This document shows, one piece after another, positions 5,761-12,958 of a stretch of 21,348 nucleotides of DNA (position 1 is its first letter; each line of letters begins with the position of its first letter). The notes beneath the pieces are model-generated. The model was not told where the DNA came from. It ran no database searches and saw only the letters and a list, made by a program, of their open reading frames with translations. Position numbers and translations under genes: made by a program. The stretch is from IMG/VR virus record IMGVR_UViG_3300045541_000050, positions 1 to 21,348 of that record. One strand, given 5' to 3'. This DNA comes from a virus.

Positions 5761-5768
5761 ATAATAAA

Positions 5769-7619
5769 ATGGCAACAGTCGTAAAAGACTTTAAGATTAA
5801 GAGCGGACTGGTTGTTGAGGGTACCACAGGAACCATCAACACCTACGACATTCTTACAAAGAAGCAGGATGACCAGGACTACATCATTGGTCTTATTGGT
5901 GGCACAGCCACCTCAACAAACACTGCAGACGCAGTAGTAAAGCGTGATGGCTCTGGCAACTTCGCTGCTGGAACAATCACTGCAGATCTAACAGGTGACG
6001 TAACTGGTAATGTAACAGGTGACGTAACTGGTGATCTTACTGGTAATGTTACAGGTAACGTAACTGGTAACGCAGATACAGCAACCGCACTAGAGACAGC
6101 ACGTACTATTGAGCTAACTGGTGACGTTACTGGTTCCGTATCATTTGATGGCACATCAAACGTTCAGATCTCTGCAACACTAGACGGTAGCTTTGCAACT
6201 GACACCGAAGTAGCGACAGCTAAGCAGGAAGCTATTGATGCAGCTGCACTAGATGCAACTACAAAGGCTGACCAGGCTGAAGCTGATGCAAATGACTACA
6301 CAGACGACCGTGAGGTAGCAATCACCACAGCTTACCAGTCTTACGCAGACCAGGCAGAGCTAGACGCAGTTGCTACTGCAGAGTCCTACACAGATGGTCG
6401 TGAAACAGCCATCACAGCTGCTTACGAGGCATATGCTGACCAGGCAGAGGTAGATGCTAAGGCGTACGCAGACAGTCTGATTTCTGACGGTACTACTACA
6501 ACTTCAAGCACTTGGTCCTCCAGCAAGATTGACACTGAGATTGGCACAGCTATTGCTAATCTAGTTGATTCTGCACCAGCTACTCTAGATACCCTAAACG
6601 AGCTTGCTGCTGCACTTCAGGATAACCCAGACATCATCACTGACCTACAGGACATCGCTGCTGGAAAGCAGGACACTCTAACTGCAGGTGCAAACATTGA
6701 TATTACAGGTGCAACAATCTCTGTAACTGGCCTAGACACTGATGACGTAGCTGAAGGAACAAACCTTTACTTCACTGATGCTCGTGCAGTAACTGCTAAC
6801 ACTGGCCTATGGGACACGATTGGTGCAGCTTCTGCTGCTCAGTCTGCAGCTGAAACATTTGCTACTAACGCAGACACAACCCTTTACGGAACCGTAACTG
6901 GTGACATTGCTACCGCAAAGTCAGAAGCTGGCGTAATTGCACAGGGATATGCAGATGCTGCTCAGACAGCTGCAGAGGGCTACGCAGATGGTCTTGTAAG
7001 CGATCTAGAAACAACTGTTCAGAACCTAACAACTGATGATGTTGCAGAGGGAAACAACCTGTACTTCACAGACTCCCGTGCATCAAACGCAGCAGCAGTT
7101 CTGCTAACAAATGCCTCAACAACAAACATCAGCATCACAGGAGACTCTGTTAATGGTCTAACCATTACTGCAGAAAACGGCGTTGCTGACTCTGACACTG
7201 ACGATCTAACTGAGGGTACAACTAACTTGTACTTCACAGACTCCCGTGCAGTAGAAGCTCTTGAGGCAGTTGTTCCTAACTTTGAGGCTGTAGAGTTTAA
7301 CTCTGTCGCAAAGCAGGTAGCTGCTACAGCAAGTGTTGCAACTGCAAGCACTAGCAATGCACTAACATGGGCTAAGGCTGACTACCGCTCTGCGGAGTTC
7401 CTTGTCAAGATCAAGAACGGTACCCACACAGAGGTTTCCAAGCTAGTTCTAACCATGGACACATCTGACAACATTGCTATCACTGAATACGCAATGGTTG
7501 GCACTAACGGAGACCTAGGTTCCTACTCTGCATCAGTATCTGGCACAGATGTAGCCCTAACCGTTACCACCCTAAACAATAACTCTGAAGTTATGGTTGT
7601 AGGAACACTGCTTAAGTAA
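5769..7619 (+). CDS. Repetitive long tail-fibre protein, 616 residues
   Basis: An N-terminal anchor-like segment (KDFKIKSGLVVEG, residues 6-18) is shared with the gene at 7657. Residues about 74-102 are tandem G-D/N-V-T-G units (TGDVTGNVTG type). Residues about 165-240 are Ala-rich helical heptads carrying A-D-Q-A-E-x-D-A and Y-T-D-x-R-E repeats, a likely trimeric coiled coil. The motif D-V-A-E-G-T-N-L-Y-F-T-D-A/S-R-A occurs three times (near 6740, 7035 and 7205). Such LYFTD and GNVTG repeats are typical of long phage tail fibres. The last 85 residues form the beta domain shared with the gene at 5302. There are no cysteines or enzyme motifs. It is likely trimeric, with the N-terminus on the tail and the C-terminus facing the receptor. 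Confidence 0.85.
   Translation: MATVVKDFKIKSGLVVEGTTGTINTYDILTKKQDDQDYIIGLIGGTATSTNTADAVVKRDGSGNFAAGTITADLTGDVTGNVTGDVTGDLTGNVTGNVTGNADTATALETARTIELTGDVTGSVSFDGTSNVQISATLDGSFATDTEVATAKQEAIDAAALDATTKADQAEADANDYTDDREVAITTAYQSYADQAELDAVATAESYTDGRETAITAAYEAYADQAEVDAKAYADSLISDGTTTTSSTWSSSKIDTEIGTAIANLVDSAPATLDTLNELAAALQDNPDIITDLQDIAAGKQDTLTAGANIDITGATISVTGLDTDDVAEGTNLYFTDARAVTANTGLWDTIGAASAAQSAAETFATNADTTLYGTVTGDIATAKSEAGVIAQGYADAAQTAAEGYADGLVSDLETTVQNLTTDDVAEGNNLYFTDSRASNAAAVLLTNASTTNISITGDSVNGLTITAENGVADSDTDDLTEGTTNLYFTDSRAVEALEAVVPNFEAVEFNSVAKQVAATASVATASTSNALTWAKADYRSAEFLVKIKNGTHTEVSKLVLTMDTSDNIAITEYAMVGTNGDLGSYSASVSGTDVALTVTTLNNNSEVMVVGTLLK
5990..6075 (+). repeat. Short tandem repeats encoding GDVTGN units
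   Basis: Back-to-back 12-18 bp units of the type GGTGACGTAACT / GGTAATGTAACA, in frame, coding for alternating GDVTG and GNVTG. The unit length keeps the frame, so copy-number change would lengthen or shorten the fibre without breaking it. Confidence 0.7.
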
Positions 7620-7640
7620 GCAAAAAATAAGTTAATCTGA

Positions 7641-7647
7641 AAGGAGG
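7641..7647 (+). promoter_or_regulatory. Strong Shine-Dalgarno AAGGAGG for the gene at 7657
   Basis: AAGGAGG 9 nt before ATG 7657, in the 37-nt gap after the fibre gene. No -10 box is seen in the gap, so translation of a readthrough transcript is likely. Confidence 0.65.
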
Positions 7648-7656
7648 AGTATCTAA

Positions 7657-8043
7657 ATGAGCACAATGGACAAGGACTTCAAAGTCAAAAATGGAATCCA
7701 GGTAACTGGAGGTGGAACCTTTGGAGCACCAGTCGTAGTCGCTACACCAACGGAAGACAATCACGCAGTAACAAGGGCATACCTTAATGATGCGATTGCT
7801 ACCCCAGTTGGAGATACTCCTCCTTCAGACCCAACTAACGGAGATTTCTGGTTTGACACAGAAACCGAAAGACTGAAGGTATACTTCAATTCCGAGTGGA
7901 TTAGCCTCGCTACAAGAGGAGATCAGATTCCTGACCACATCCACGATACCACCATTGATGGTGATGGAAGAATTACAGAGATTTTCTGGGATGGCCAGTT
8001 CCCAGAATTAGCAATGCAGATTCTAGATGGTGGAACACCATAA
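7657..8043 (+). CDS. Small fibre-type protein with KDFK anchor and LDGGTP end
   Basis: 128 residues. The N-terminus MSTMDKDFKVKNGIQVTGG matches the start of the preceding fibre (KDFKIKSGLVVEG), so both may dock to the same site. Residues about 52-86 carry the shared module TPPSDPTNGDFWFDT plus ERLKVYFNSEWISL. A His/Asp-rich turn (DQIPDHIHDTTIDGDGRIT) follows at about residues 89-107 and could bind a metal. The protein ends in QILDGGTP just before the stop. It could be a competitor, chaperone or short side-fibre related to the long fibre; which one cannot be told from sequence. Confidence 0.74.
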   Translation: MSTMDKDFKVKNGIQVTGGGTFGAPVVVATPTEDNHAVTRAYLNDAIATPVGDTPPSDPTNGDFWFDTETERLKVYFNSEWISLATRGDQIPDHIHDTTIDGDGRITEIFWDGQFPELAMQILDGGTP

Positions 8044-8072
8044 TAGTTAATCTTATTTGCGAAAAAAATAAC

Positions 8073-8081
8073 TGGTATAAT
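8073..8081 (+). promoter_or_regulatory. Extended -10 TGGTATAAT for the collagen-like fibre
   Basis: TGG plus TATAAT (8076-8081) in the 76-nt gap before ATG 8120. The expected start near 8088 gives a leader of about 32 nt containing AGGAGA (8105-8110), so this promoter produces a leadered mRNA, unlike those at 3761-5295. Confidence 0.62.
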
Positions 8082-8119
8082 TAAGTAATTGGCAGCACCC
8101 CAATAGGAGAATTTTAAAT

Positions 8120-10084
8120 ATGGCAACTAGAATGCAGCAACGCAGAGGAACTGCGACACAGTGGACAGCAGCAAATACAATTTTGGCAGCTGGAGAAATC
8201 GGTTTTGAGACTGATACAAATCAGTTTAAGATTGGTGACGGAACTACTGCATGGGAAGATCTTCCATACTTCAAGAACCTTGAAGACCTTGGTGCTAACC
8301 TAGATGACTATGTTTTGGTAGAGCTACTTGGCCAGCCAGAGGGTGTTGCTACACTAGACGTAACTGGAAAGCTATCTGAGGCTCAAATTCCAGATACAAT
8401 TCACGGACCAACAGGACCTACTGGACCTACTGGACCAATCGGCCCTACTGGTGCAGACGGAGAGATGGGTCCTGAAGGCCCACAGGGTGAAACAGGTGCC
8501 ACAGGACCAACAGGTGCTACAGGTGCCACAGGACCACAGGGAACAGACATTCACTTTGCAGGATCTGTTGCTGATGTGGCAAGCCTGCCATCAAGCGGTA
8601 ACGAAGTAAACGATGCTTACATTGTTGATGCCGATGGAAACCTGTATGTTTGGAATGGATCTTCATGGACTGACGCAGGTCAGATTGTTGGCCCACAGGG
8701 CGAGACTGGACCGACTGGACCAACTGGACCAGAAGGTCCTCTTGGTGGAGTATTTTATGTAAGTGCAACACAGCCATCAACCACAGTAGACGGATCTGTA
8801 TGGTTTGAAGATGGAACAGGTCTCTCATATGTTTATGTTGCAGACGAGTCATCTTGGAACCTTCTTAACATGTATGGCCCTACAGGACCACAGGGTGATA
8901 CGGGACCACAAGGATCAATTGGTCAAACTGGAGAAACAGGGCCAACTGGTCCAATTGGAGAAACTGGTCCTACAGGACCAATCGGTCCTACAGGTCCCCA
9001 GGGTGAGCAGGGAATTCAAGGTACTCAGGGTGAGCAGGGAGAAGTTGGTCCTACAGGTCCACAGGGAGATATTGGACCTACGGGCCCACAGGGAGCTCTT
9101 GGTCCAACTGGTGCAACTGGTCCTACAGGACCAATCGGCCCTACAGGACCAACTGGAGCAGATTCTACAGTAGAAGGACCTACAGGACCTACAGGAGCAA
9201 CAGGTCCACAGGGTGTTTCTGGTGCAGACTCTACTGTTCCAGGACCTACAGGTCCTACAGGCCCTACTGGACCACAGGGATCTTTTGGTGGTGCAACGTT
9301 TGACTACACATTCGATTCTGATACGAGCCACCCAGAAACTTTGGCAGAAGGTCTTTTGAGGCTAAACAATTCAGACCTGACTCTTGCTACAGAGCTTTAC
9401 ATTGACTTTTTGGATGACGCTTCGGTAAATATCTATAACTTCTTGCAGACCATTGACGACTCAACGTCTGCAATAAAGGGGTCTTTCAAGCTTTACAAGA
9501 AGTCAAACCAAGATGACTTTGTATTCTTCAACATAGTAGGAAACCACATTCACTTTACAGATCACTTTGACGTACCAGTTGCATATGTTACTGGATCGGT
9601 ATCAAGCTTTGCAGATAATGAAGACGTCCTTATTACATTTGCTAGAACTGGTGACGTGGGAGATGTTGGTCCGACAGGACCAACTGGCCCTCAAGGAGAA
9701 ACAGGACCAACTGGCCCTCAAGGAGAAACAGGTCCGACTGGGCCTACAGGACCAACTGGGGCAGATGCTCCTACGGTAGTTTCAATAGTCTCTGCAACCG
9801 ATAACTACAGTGTAACTGCAGCAGATAAGAATAAGATGATTAAGATTAATTCTTCTTCTGCAAAGACTGTTACCTTCCCAACAGAAACATCCGAACCAAC
9901 TCTTGAAGTGGGAATGACCCTTACAATTGCTCAAATGGGAGCTGGAAGACTCACAATGACTCCAGCATCTTCAGCTGTTGTATACACAACACCAGGAAAC
10001 AAGACTAGAGCACAATACTCAACTGTATCTGCACTCTACCTTGGATCTAACGAATGGCTAGTATCAGGAGATTTGGCGGTATAA
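8120..10084 (+). CDS. Collagen-like tail fibre with Mtd-type N-terminus
   Basis: 654 residues. Residues 1-55 ([15 protein letters not shown] ... [24 protein letters not shown]) match the N-terminal domain known from the BPP-1 major tropism determinant and many phage fibres. Collagen Gly-X-Y tracts lie at about residues 96-141, 191-211, 253-391 and 511-550, dominated by GPT, GPQ and GET triplets. Between them sit small globular modules, including two P-x-x-x-x-G-x-x-W copies and a beta domain (residues about 393-508). The last 105 residues match the C-terminus of the gene at 920. Prokaryotic collagen tracts form stable triple helices without hydroxyproline, so this should be a long trimeric fibre. 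Thr in the Y position is a glycan acceptor in Bacillus BclA; glycosyltransferase genes lie about 3 kb downstream. Confidence 0.88.
   Translation: MATRMQQRRGTATQWTAANTILAAGEIGFETDTNQFKIGDGTTAWEDLPYFKNLEDLGANLDDYVLVELLGQPEGVATLDVTGKLSEAQIPDTIHGPTGPTGPTGPIGPTGADGEMGPEGPQGETGATGPTGATGATGPQGTDIHFAGSVADVASLPSSGNEVNDAYIVDADGNLYVWNGSSWTDAGQIVGPQGETGPTGPTGPEGPLGGVFYVSATQPSTTVDGSVWFEDGTGLSYVYVADESSWNLLNMYGPTGPQGDTGPQGSIGQTGETGPTGPIGETGPTGPIGPTGPQGEQGIQGTQGEQGEVGPTGPQGDIGPTGPQGALGPTGATGPTGPIGPTGPTGADSTVEGPTGPTGATGPQGVSGADSTVPGPTGPTGPTGPQGSFGGATFDYTFDSDTSHPETLAEGLLRLNNSDLTLATELYIDFLDDASVNIYNFLQTIDDSTSAIKGSFKLYKKSNQDDFVFFNIVGNHIHFTDHFDVPVAYVTGSVSSFADNEDVLITFARTGDVGDVGPTGPTGPQGETGPTGPQGETGPTGPTGPTGADAPTVVSIVSATDNYSVTAADKNKMIKINSSSAKTVTFPTETSEPTLEVGMTLTIAQMGAGRLTMTPASSAVVYTTPGNKTRAQYSTVSALYLGSNEWLVSGDLAV
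8405..9770 (+). repeat. Collagen-coding GGA-CCA-ACA type triplet repeats (interrupted)
   Basis: Degenerate 9-bp units (Gly-Pro-Thr and Gly-Pro-Gln codons) at about 8405-8545, 8690-8750, 8876-9290 and 9650-9770, separated by unique sequence. Both other frames stay open across parts of this stretch because of the skewed composition, producing false long frames on both strands. Confidence 0.85.
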
Positions 10085-10087
10085 CAT

Positions 10088-11143
10088 ATGTTTAGAGATA
10101 TATTCAGAGGTACACTTTCATCAGCCTTTCGTAAGGTAATTGGAACAGCAGGGTCAAATCCATTTAACGATGACTTTAATCGTGCAGACGGATCAATAAA
10201 TCCAGCTGAGGATGGAGGAGCCTGGGACTCTGTAAGGGGAACCTTCCAGATTTCTGGCAACAAGGCCTCATCTCTAACAGACTCCGACTACCCCATCGCA
10301 GCTGTAAAGTCATTTACCTCAAATGTTGATATTGACATTAAGGGCACCACTGGTATAGGTGCTGCTCTTTGGGTGACCGATTCTGGAAACTGGTGGTCTG
10401 TAGGTGCCATACAGACTTCTGAGTCTTGCAACTGTGTAGAGTACTACAACAGCTATACATATACCTATTCTTACTCATATATAGCTGGATACAATCAGGG
10501 AAACTGTATTGCAAATAACAATAGCTGTTGTGGATACTACTGCCTATACTACACAGGTGGCAACTGTGCAGGCTACACTTGTAATGCCTATAATACATCA
10601 AACTGCTGTGGCTACACCTGCTATGGTTATAATGCTGGCGGAAACTGTAAGGGAAATTATTGCTCTTGTTATAATGGTTCAAACTGTGCCAGCTCAAGCT
10701 GTTCTGCATACAACCCAATAAGCTGTGGACAGTATACCTGCTCAGACTATAGTTCTTGCAACAACTGTGCAGCATACAATACTGGAAATCCAATTTATGC
10801 AACTGCATATGCAAATGCAACTGGATATAATGGCCCCTACTACAATTGCCAGACATGCTATCCAAGTTACATCAGGGTATTCCAGTCGGCATCAAATGTT
10901 GTTACGACAATGCTAACCCAAGCTGTAAGTGCAGTTGTGCAGTCTCTAAAGGTAAAGACCGTTGGAAACCAAATTACAATTAAGGCATATTCAGATGCAA
11001 ATCAGGTTACTCAGATTGGAACAGACATAGTCTACACTGCAACTGGGGCAGCACTTGAGCCAAGATTTGGAATTACAGTTGTCCCAAGCTCTTATGGTCA
11101 AACATACGCTATTGATGAAGTCACAATTACTCCAAACTCTTAG
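10088..11143 (+). CDS. Lectin-like adhesin with Cys/Tyr/Asn repeat insertion
   Basis: 351 residues, starting 3 nt after the collagen fibre stop. Residues about 25-112 look like the first half of a concanavalin/LamG-like beta sandwich: DDFNRADGSI, W-x-x-x-R-G-T-F-x-I-S-G-N-K-A, then GIGAALWVTDSGNWWSVGA. Residues about 262-351 (S-L-K-V-K-T-V-G-N-Q-I-T-I-K-A-Y, FGITVVPSS, IDEVTI) complete it. Between them, residues 113-258 carry all 22 cysteines of the protein. The core (152-227) repeats every 13-14 residues as C-x-x-Y-N-x-x-N-C-x-x-Y-T, with Cys gaps alternating 8/9 and 5. I know no named family for this repeat. It probably forms a surface loop array held by disulfides or metal on a carbohydrate-binding tail domain (inference). 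Confidence 0.82.
   Translation: MFRDIFRGTLSSAFRKVIGTAGSNPFNDDFNRADGSINPAEDGGAWDSVRGTFQISGNKASSLTDSDYPIAAVKSFTSNVDIDIKGTTGIGAALWVTDSGNWWSVGAIQTSESCNCVEYYNSYTYTYSYSYIAGYNQGNCIANNNSCCGYYCLYYTGGNCAGYTCNAYNTSNCCGYTCYGYNAGGNCKGNYCSCYNGSNCASSSCSAYNPISCGQYTCSDYSSCNNCAAYNTGNPIYATAYANATGYNGPYYNCQTCYPSYIRVFQSASNVVTTMLTQAVSAVVQSLKVKTVGNQITIKAYSDANQVTQIGTDIVYTATGAALEPRFGITVVPSSYGQTYAIDEVTITPNS
10541..10768 (+). repeat. 39-bp imperfect tandem repeat coding C-x-x-Y-N-x-x-N-C-x-x-Y-T
   Basis: About six diverged in-frame units. Cysteine positions 152, 160, 165, 173, 178, 187, 192, 200, 205, 213, 218 and 227 show the alternating 8/9 and 5 spacing. The protein pattern is much better preserved than the DNA, which suggests selection on the Cys/Tyr framework. 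Confidence 0.8.
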
Positions 11144-11147
11144 TTCG

Positions 11148-11156
11148 TGATATACT
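11148..11156 (+). promoter_or_regulatory. Extended -10 TGATATACT for the glycosyltransferase block
   Basis: TGA plus TATACT (11151-11156) just after the adhesin stop. A start near 11163 would leave a leader of about 19 nt with a purine-rich AGAGAGAG before ATG 11182. This is the only promoter-like site I find before the overlapping set of genes to about 14.36 kb. Confidence 0.5.
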
Positions 11157-11181
11157 AGTTGTATCAAAAAAGAGAGAGATT

Positions 11182-11880
11182 ATGAAGATTTTTAAAGTGT
11201 TTGCTAGGCCTGGCCTTAGAGACTGGGGAAAGCCCCAGGCCACAAGAAACGTGGTGCCAGAGTGGTACAGACAAAGCGAAAGCTTGTATGTAAGCTCAGA
11301 TGATCCAAACAAGGAAGAGCATGCAGGTCTAAAAAAGTGCATGCCATTTATGGACACCCTTGTTTCTGGCTACGTTCTCACAATACCAGTAGACATCTAT
11401 GTGACAAAAGATGCAGATGGAAATCCAAGGTTTAGCTGGAATGGACCAGAGCTTCTGGGTGCATTTATTGACGAAAGGTCAAAAGAACTAGGAAAGATAA
11501 TGCCACGCCCAGCAGGGCATCACCCAAATCATCTAGTCTTTAGTGGTTTTTGGGGATGGAAGACACCAAGAGGTTGGTCATCTTTGGTGGTGCATCCTCT
11601 TAATAGATACGATCTACCGTTTACAATTTCCGAAGGTATCGTTGATAGCGATGGATTCAATTCTCCAGGAAATATACCATTTTTCATAAGAGAGGGGTTT
11701 GAGGGCACAATCCCAGCAGGAACTCCATTCGCTCAGATTATTCCTATCAAAAGAGCTTCCTGGCTTCTTGTAGATGATACTACTGGGATGTCAGATGTTG
11801 AAAGAATTCAGGGAACACTCGTGAGGCAACCAGAAACTCTTTATAAGAAAATTTTTTGGAGAAAGAAGGATTATAGATAA
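11182..11880 (+). CDS. Uncharacterised phage protein, DUF6065-like, copy 1
   Basis: 232 residues. Conserved landmarks shared with the gene at 12290 are V-P-E-W-Y-R (about 30), K-K-C-M-P-F-M-D-T-L (about 55), G-Y-V-L-T-I-P-V-D (about 68), WKTPRGWSSLVVHPLNR (about 128-144), G-I-V-D-S-D (about 154) and IPAGTPFAQIIPIKR (about 178-192), plus a closing K-K-D-Y-R. From memory this resembles DUF6065 and similar unnamed cyanophage and marine phage proteins of unknown function. The second half, G-I-V-D-x-D then I-x-x-G-x-P-x-x-Q-x-I-P, recalls the barrel motifs of dUTPase/dCTP deaminase. The dUTPase sugar- and base-binding residues are not clearly present, so I claim no enzyme activity. The stop overlaps the next start (TAATG). 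Role unknown. Confidence 0.72.
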   Translation: MKIFKVFARPGLRDWGKPQATRNVVPEWYRQSESLYVSSDDPNKEEHAGLKKCMPFMDTLVSGYVLTIPVDIYVTKDADGNPRFSWNGPELLGAFIDERSKELGKIMPRPAGHHPNHLVFSGFWGWKTPRGWSSLVVHPLNRYDLPFTISEGIVDSDGFNSPGNIPFFIREGFEGTIPAGTPFAQIIPIKRASWLLVDDTTGMSDVERIQGTLVRQPETLYKKIFWRKKDYR

Positions 11881-12293
11881 TGGCTAAAATAAAGAAAAAT
11901 CGTCCAGAGAAAAAGCTTGTTGTAAAAGTTCCAGGGGACATTAAGAGAATTAGCACTTTGGACATTTTAAAGATTGCAATTCTAAAAGTTTTAGATGGCA
12001 AAAAGCCAAAGAAGTCTGTAATATCACCAAACGGACTTATGCCAAATATGGATAGGATGAACGATATCTCAACACTTGCTATTATCGTTGATGGTGAGGT
12101 TGTTGATATAATGAGATCACAGCCAAGACTAACATCAATATTGCTTGCTGAGCCAAAATTTGTAAAGCTAGACCCATCTTCACAACCAGTAAGAATCGGA
12201 GATAAGTACTCTGACGGATTGTTTATATCGTCCGAAGATACCCCAGAGCTAGAAATTACTCCAAAAGAATTTAATCTAGGAGATTCAAAATGA
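11880..12293 (+). CDS. Small hypothetical protein between two paralogues
   Basis: 137 residues. It opens with a Lys-rich segment (MAKIKKNRPEKKLVVKV). The central core ISTLAIIVDGEVVDIMRSQ followed by RLTSILLAEPKFVKL (about residues 62-98) looks like strand-turn-strand-helix. Short phage proteins with an I-V-D-G-E-V-V-D-x-type core are common in environmental phages and have no assigned role. There is no signal peptide, no cysteine and no known catalytic motif. Both junctions overlap: TAATG with the gene before and ATGA with the gene after. This implies the three are made together and perhaps act as a complex. Confidence 0.7.
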   Translation: MAKIKKNRPEKKLVVKVPGDIKRISTLDILKIAILKVLDGKKPKKSVISPNGLMPNMDRMNDISTLAIIVDGEVVDIMRSQPRLTSILLAEPKFVKLDPSSQPVRIGDKYSDGLFISSEDTPELEITPKEFNLGDSK

Positions 12294-12958
12294 AAATAAG
12301 AGGAAAGAACATAACATTTCACTCTGACAAGGTAGACTTTGACGTAATGCGTCCATTTCCTGCTAGCAGATTTGTTCCAGAATGGTACAGAACAATGCCA
12401 GGTGTAATAGATAGAGTTGAGACTGTAAAAAAATGCATTCCAGTACTAGACTCACTCACCTTGGGATATATAATTCCTGTACCAGCAGATGTTTCCTATG
12501 AGCCAGATTCAAAGCAAATTATATCTAATGCATCATTTATGCTGAATAGTGACCATGTGCCAAGCCAAACTCAAGACGTTGCTTTGCCACCAGAGTTTGA
12601 TCCACAGCCACATAAGTGGATTAATTCTTGGCATGTAAAGACTCCAAAGGGTTACAGCACCCTGTTTGTGCACCCACTAAACAGGCTAGATCTTCCATTT
12701 CACTCATTTAGCGGAGTAGTAGATACCGACAAGCATCCGATAGTGATTAACTTCCCATTTGTAATACGCAAAGACTTTTCTGGTATAATACCAGCAGGGA
12801 CTCCAATGATTCAGGCTATACCGTTTAAGAGAGACACCTGGGATAGCAAGATCATTGACGAGAACAGCTCGTATTCGTATGAGTTCGGAAACGCAAATCA
12901 AGATGCACCACTAGCATGGTATAAGAGGAATGTATGGAACAAAAAGACGTATCGCTAA
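12290..12958 (+). CDS. Uncharacterised phage protein, DUF6065-like, copy 2
   Basis: 222 residues, paralogue of the gene at 11182. It keeps F-V-P-E-W-Y-R, K-K-C-I-P-V-L-D-S-L, G-Y-I-I-P-V-P-A-D-V, HVKTPKGYSTLFVHPLNRL, D-L-P-F, G-V-V-D-T-D and IIPAGTPMIQAIPFKRDTW, and ends in N-K-K-T-Y-R. The region between the second and third landmark has diverged (S-E-x-P-type linker with several Gln/Pro). Copies separated by one small gene suggest duplication and divergence, so the two may form a heteromer or recognise different ligands. The start overlaps the stop of the previous gene (ATGA). The last 25 nt overlap the start of the glycosyltransferase gene. Function is unknown; the dUTPase-like barrel idea applies equally here. 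Confidence 0.72.
   Translation: MKIRGKNITFHSDKVDFDVMRPFPASRFVPEWYRTMPGVIDRVETVKKCIPVLDSLTLGYIIPVPADVSYEPDSKQIISNASFMLNSDHVPSQTQDVALPPEFDPQPHKWINSWHVKTPKGYSTLFVHPLNRLDLPFHSFSGVVDTDKHPIVINFPFVIRKDFSGIIPAGTPMIQAIPFKRDTWDSKIIDENSSYSYEFGNANQDAPLAWYKRNVWNKKTYR

Noticed and set aside
5990-6075. CRISPR-like array from short regular repeats
   Set aside because: The units are in-frame GDVTG/GNVTG codons within a fibre gene, with no unique spacers.
8120-8290. Diversity-generating retroelement suggested by the Mtd-type N-terminus
   Set aside because: No reverse transcriptase, template repeat or C-type-lectin variable region was seen. The Mtd N-terminal domain is common on fibres without such elements.
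8372-9331. Long open frames on both strands inside the collagen region, such as 8805-9173 (+) and 8915-9331 (-)
   Set aside because: They come from the repetitive Gly-Pro-Thr codons. Their products are low-complexity and have no ribosome-binding sites.
10338-10916. Open frames in and opposite the Cys-repeat region
   Set aside because: Shadows of the repeat composition (His/Tyr/Ser-rich or Gln/Thr-rich). The + frame at 10088 carries the ordered Cys pattern and lectin-like flanks.
11182-12958. Calling the two paralogues dUTPases
   Set aside because: Only two loose motifs resemble the family. The conserved Tyr/Arg-Gly after the Asp and the phosphate-binding motifs are not evident.
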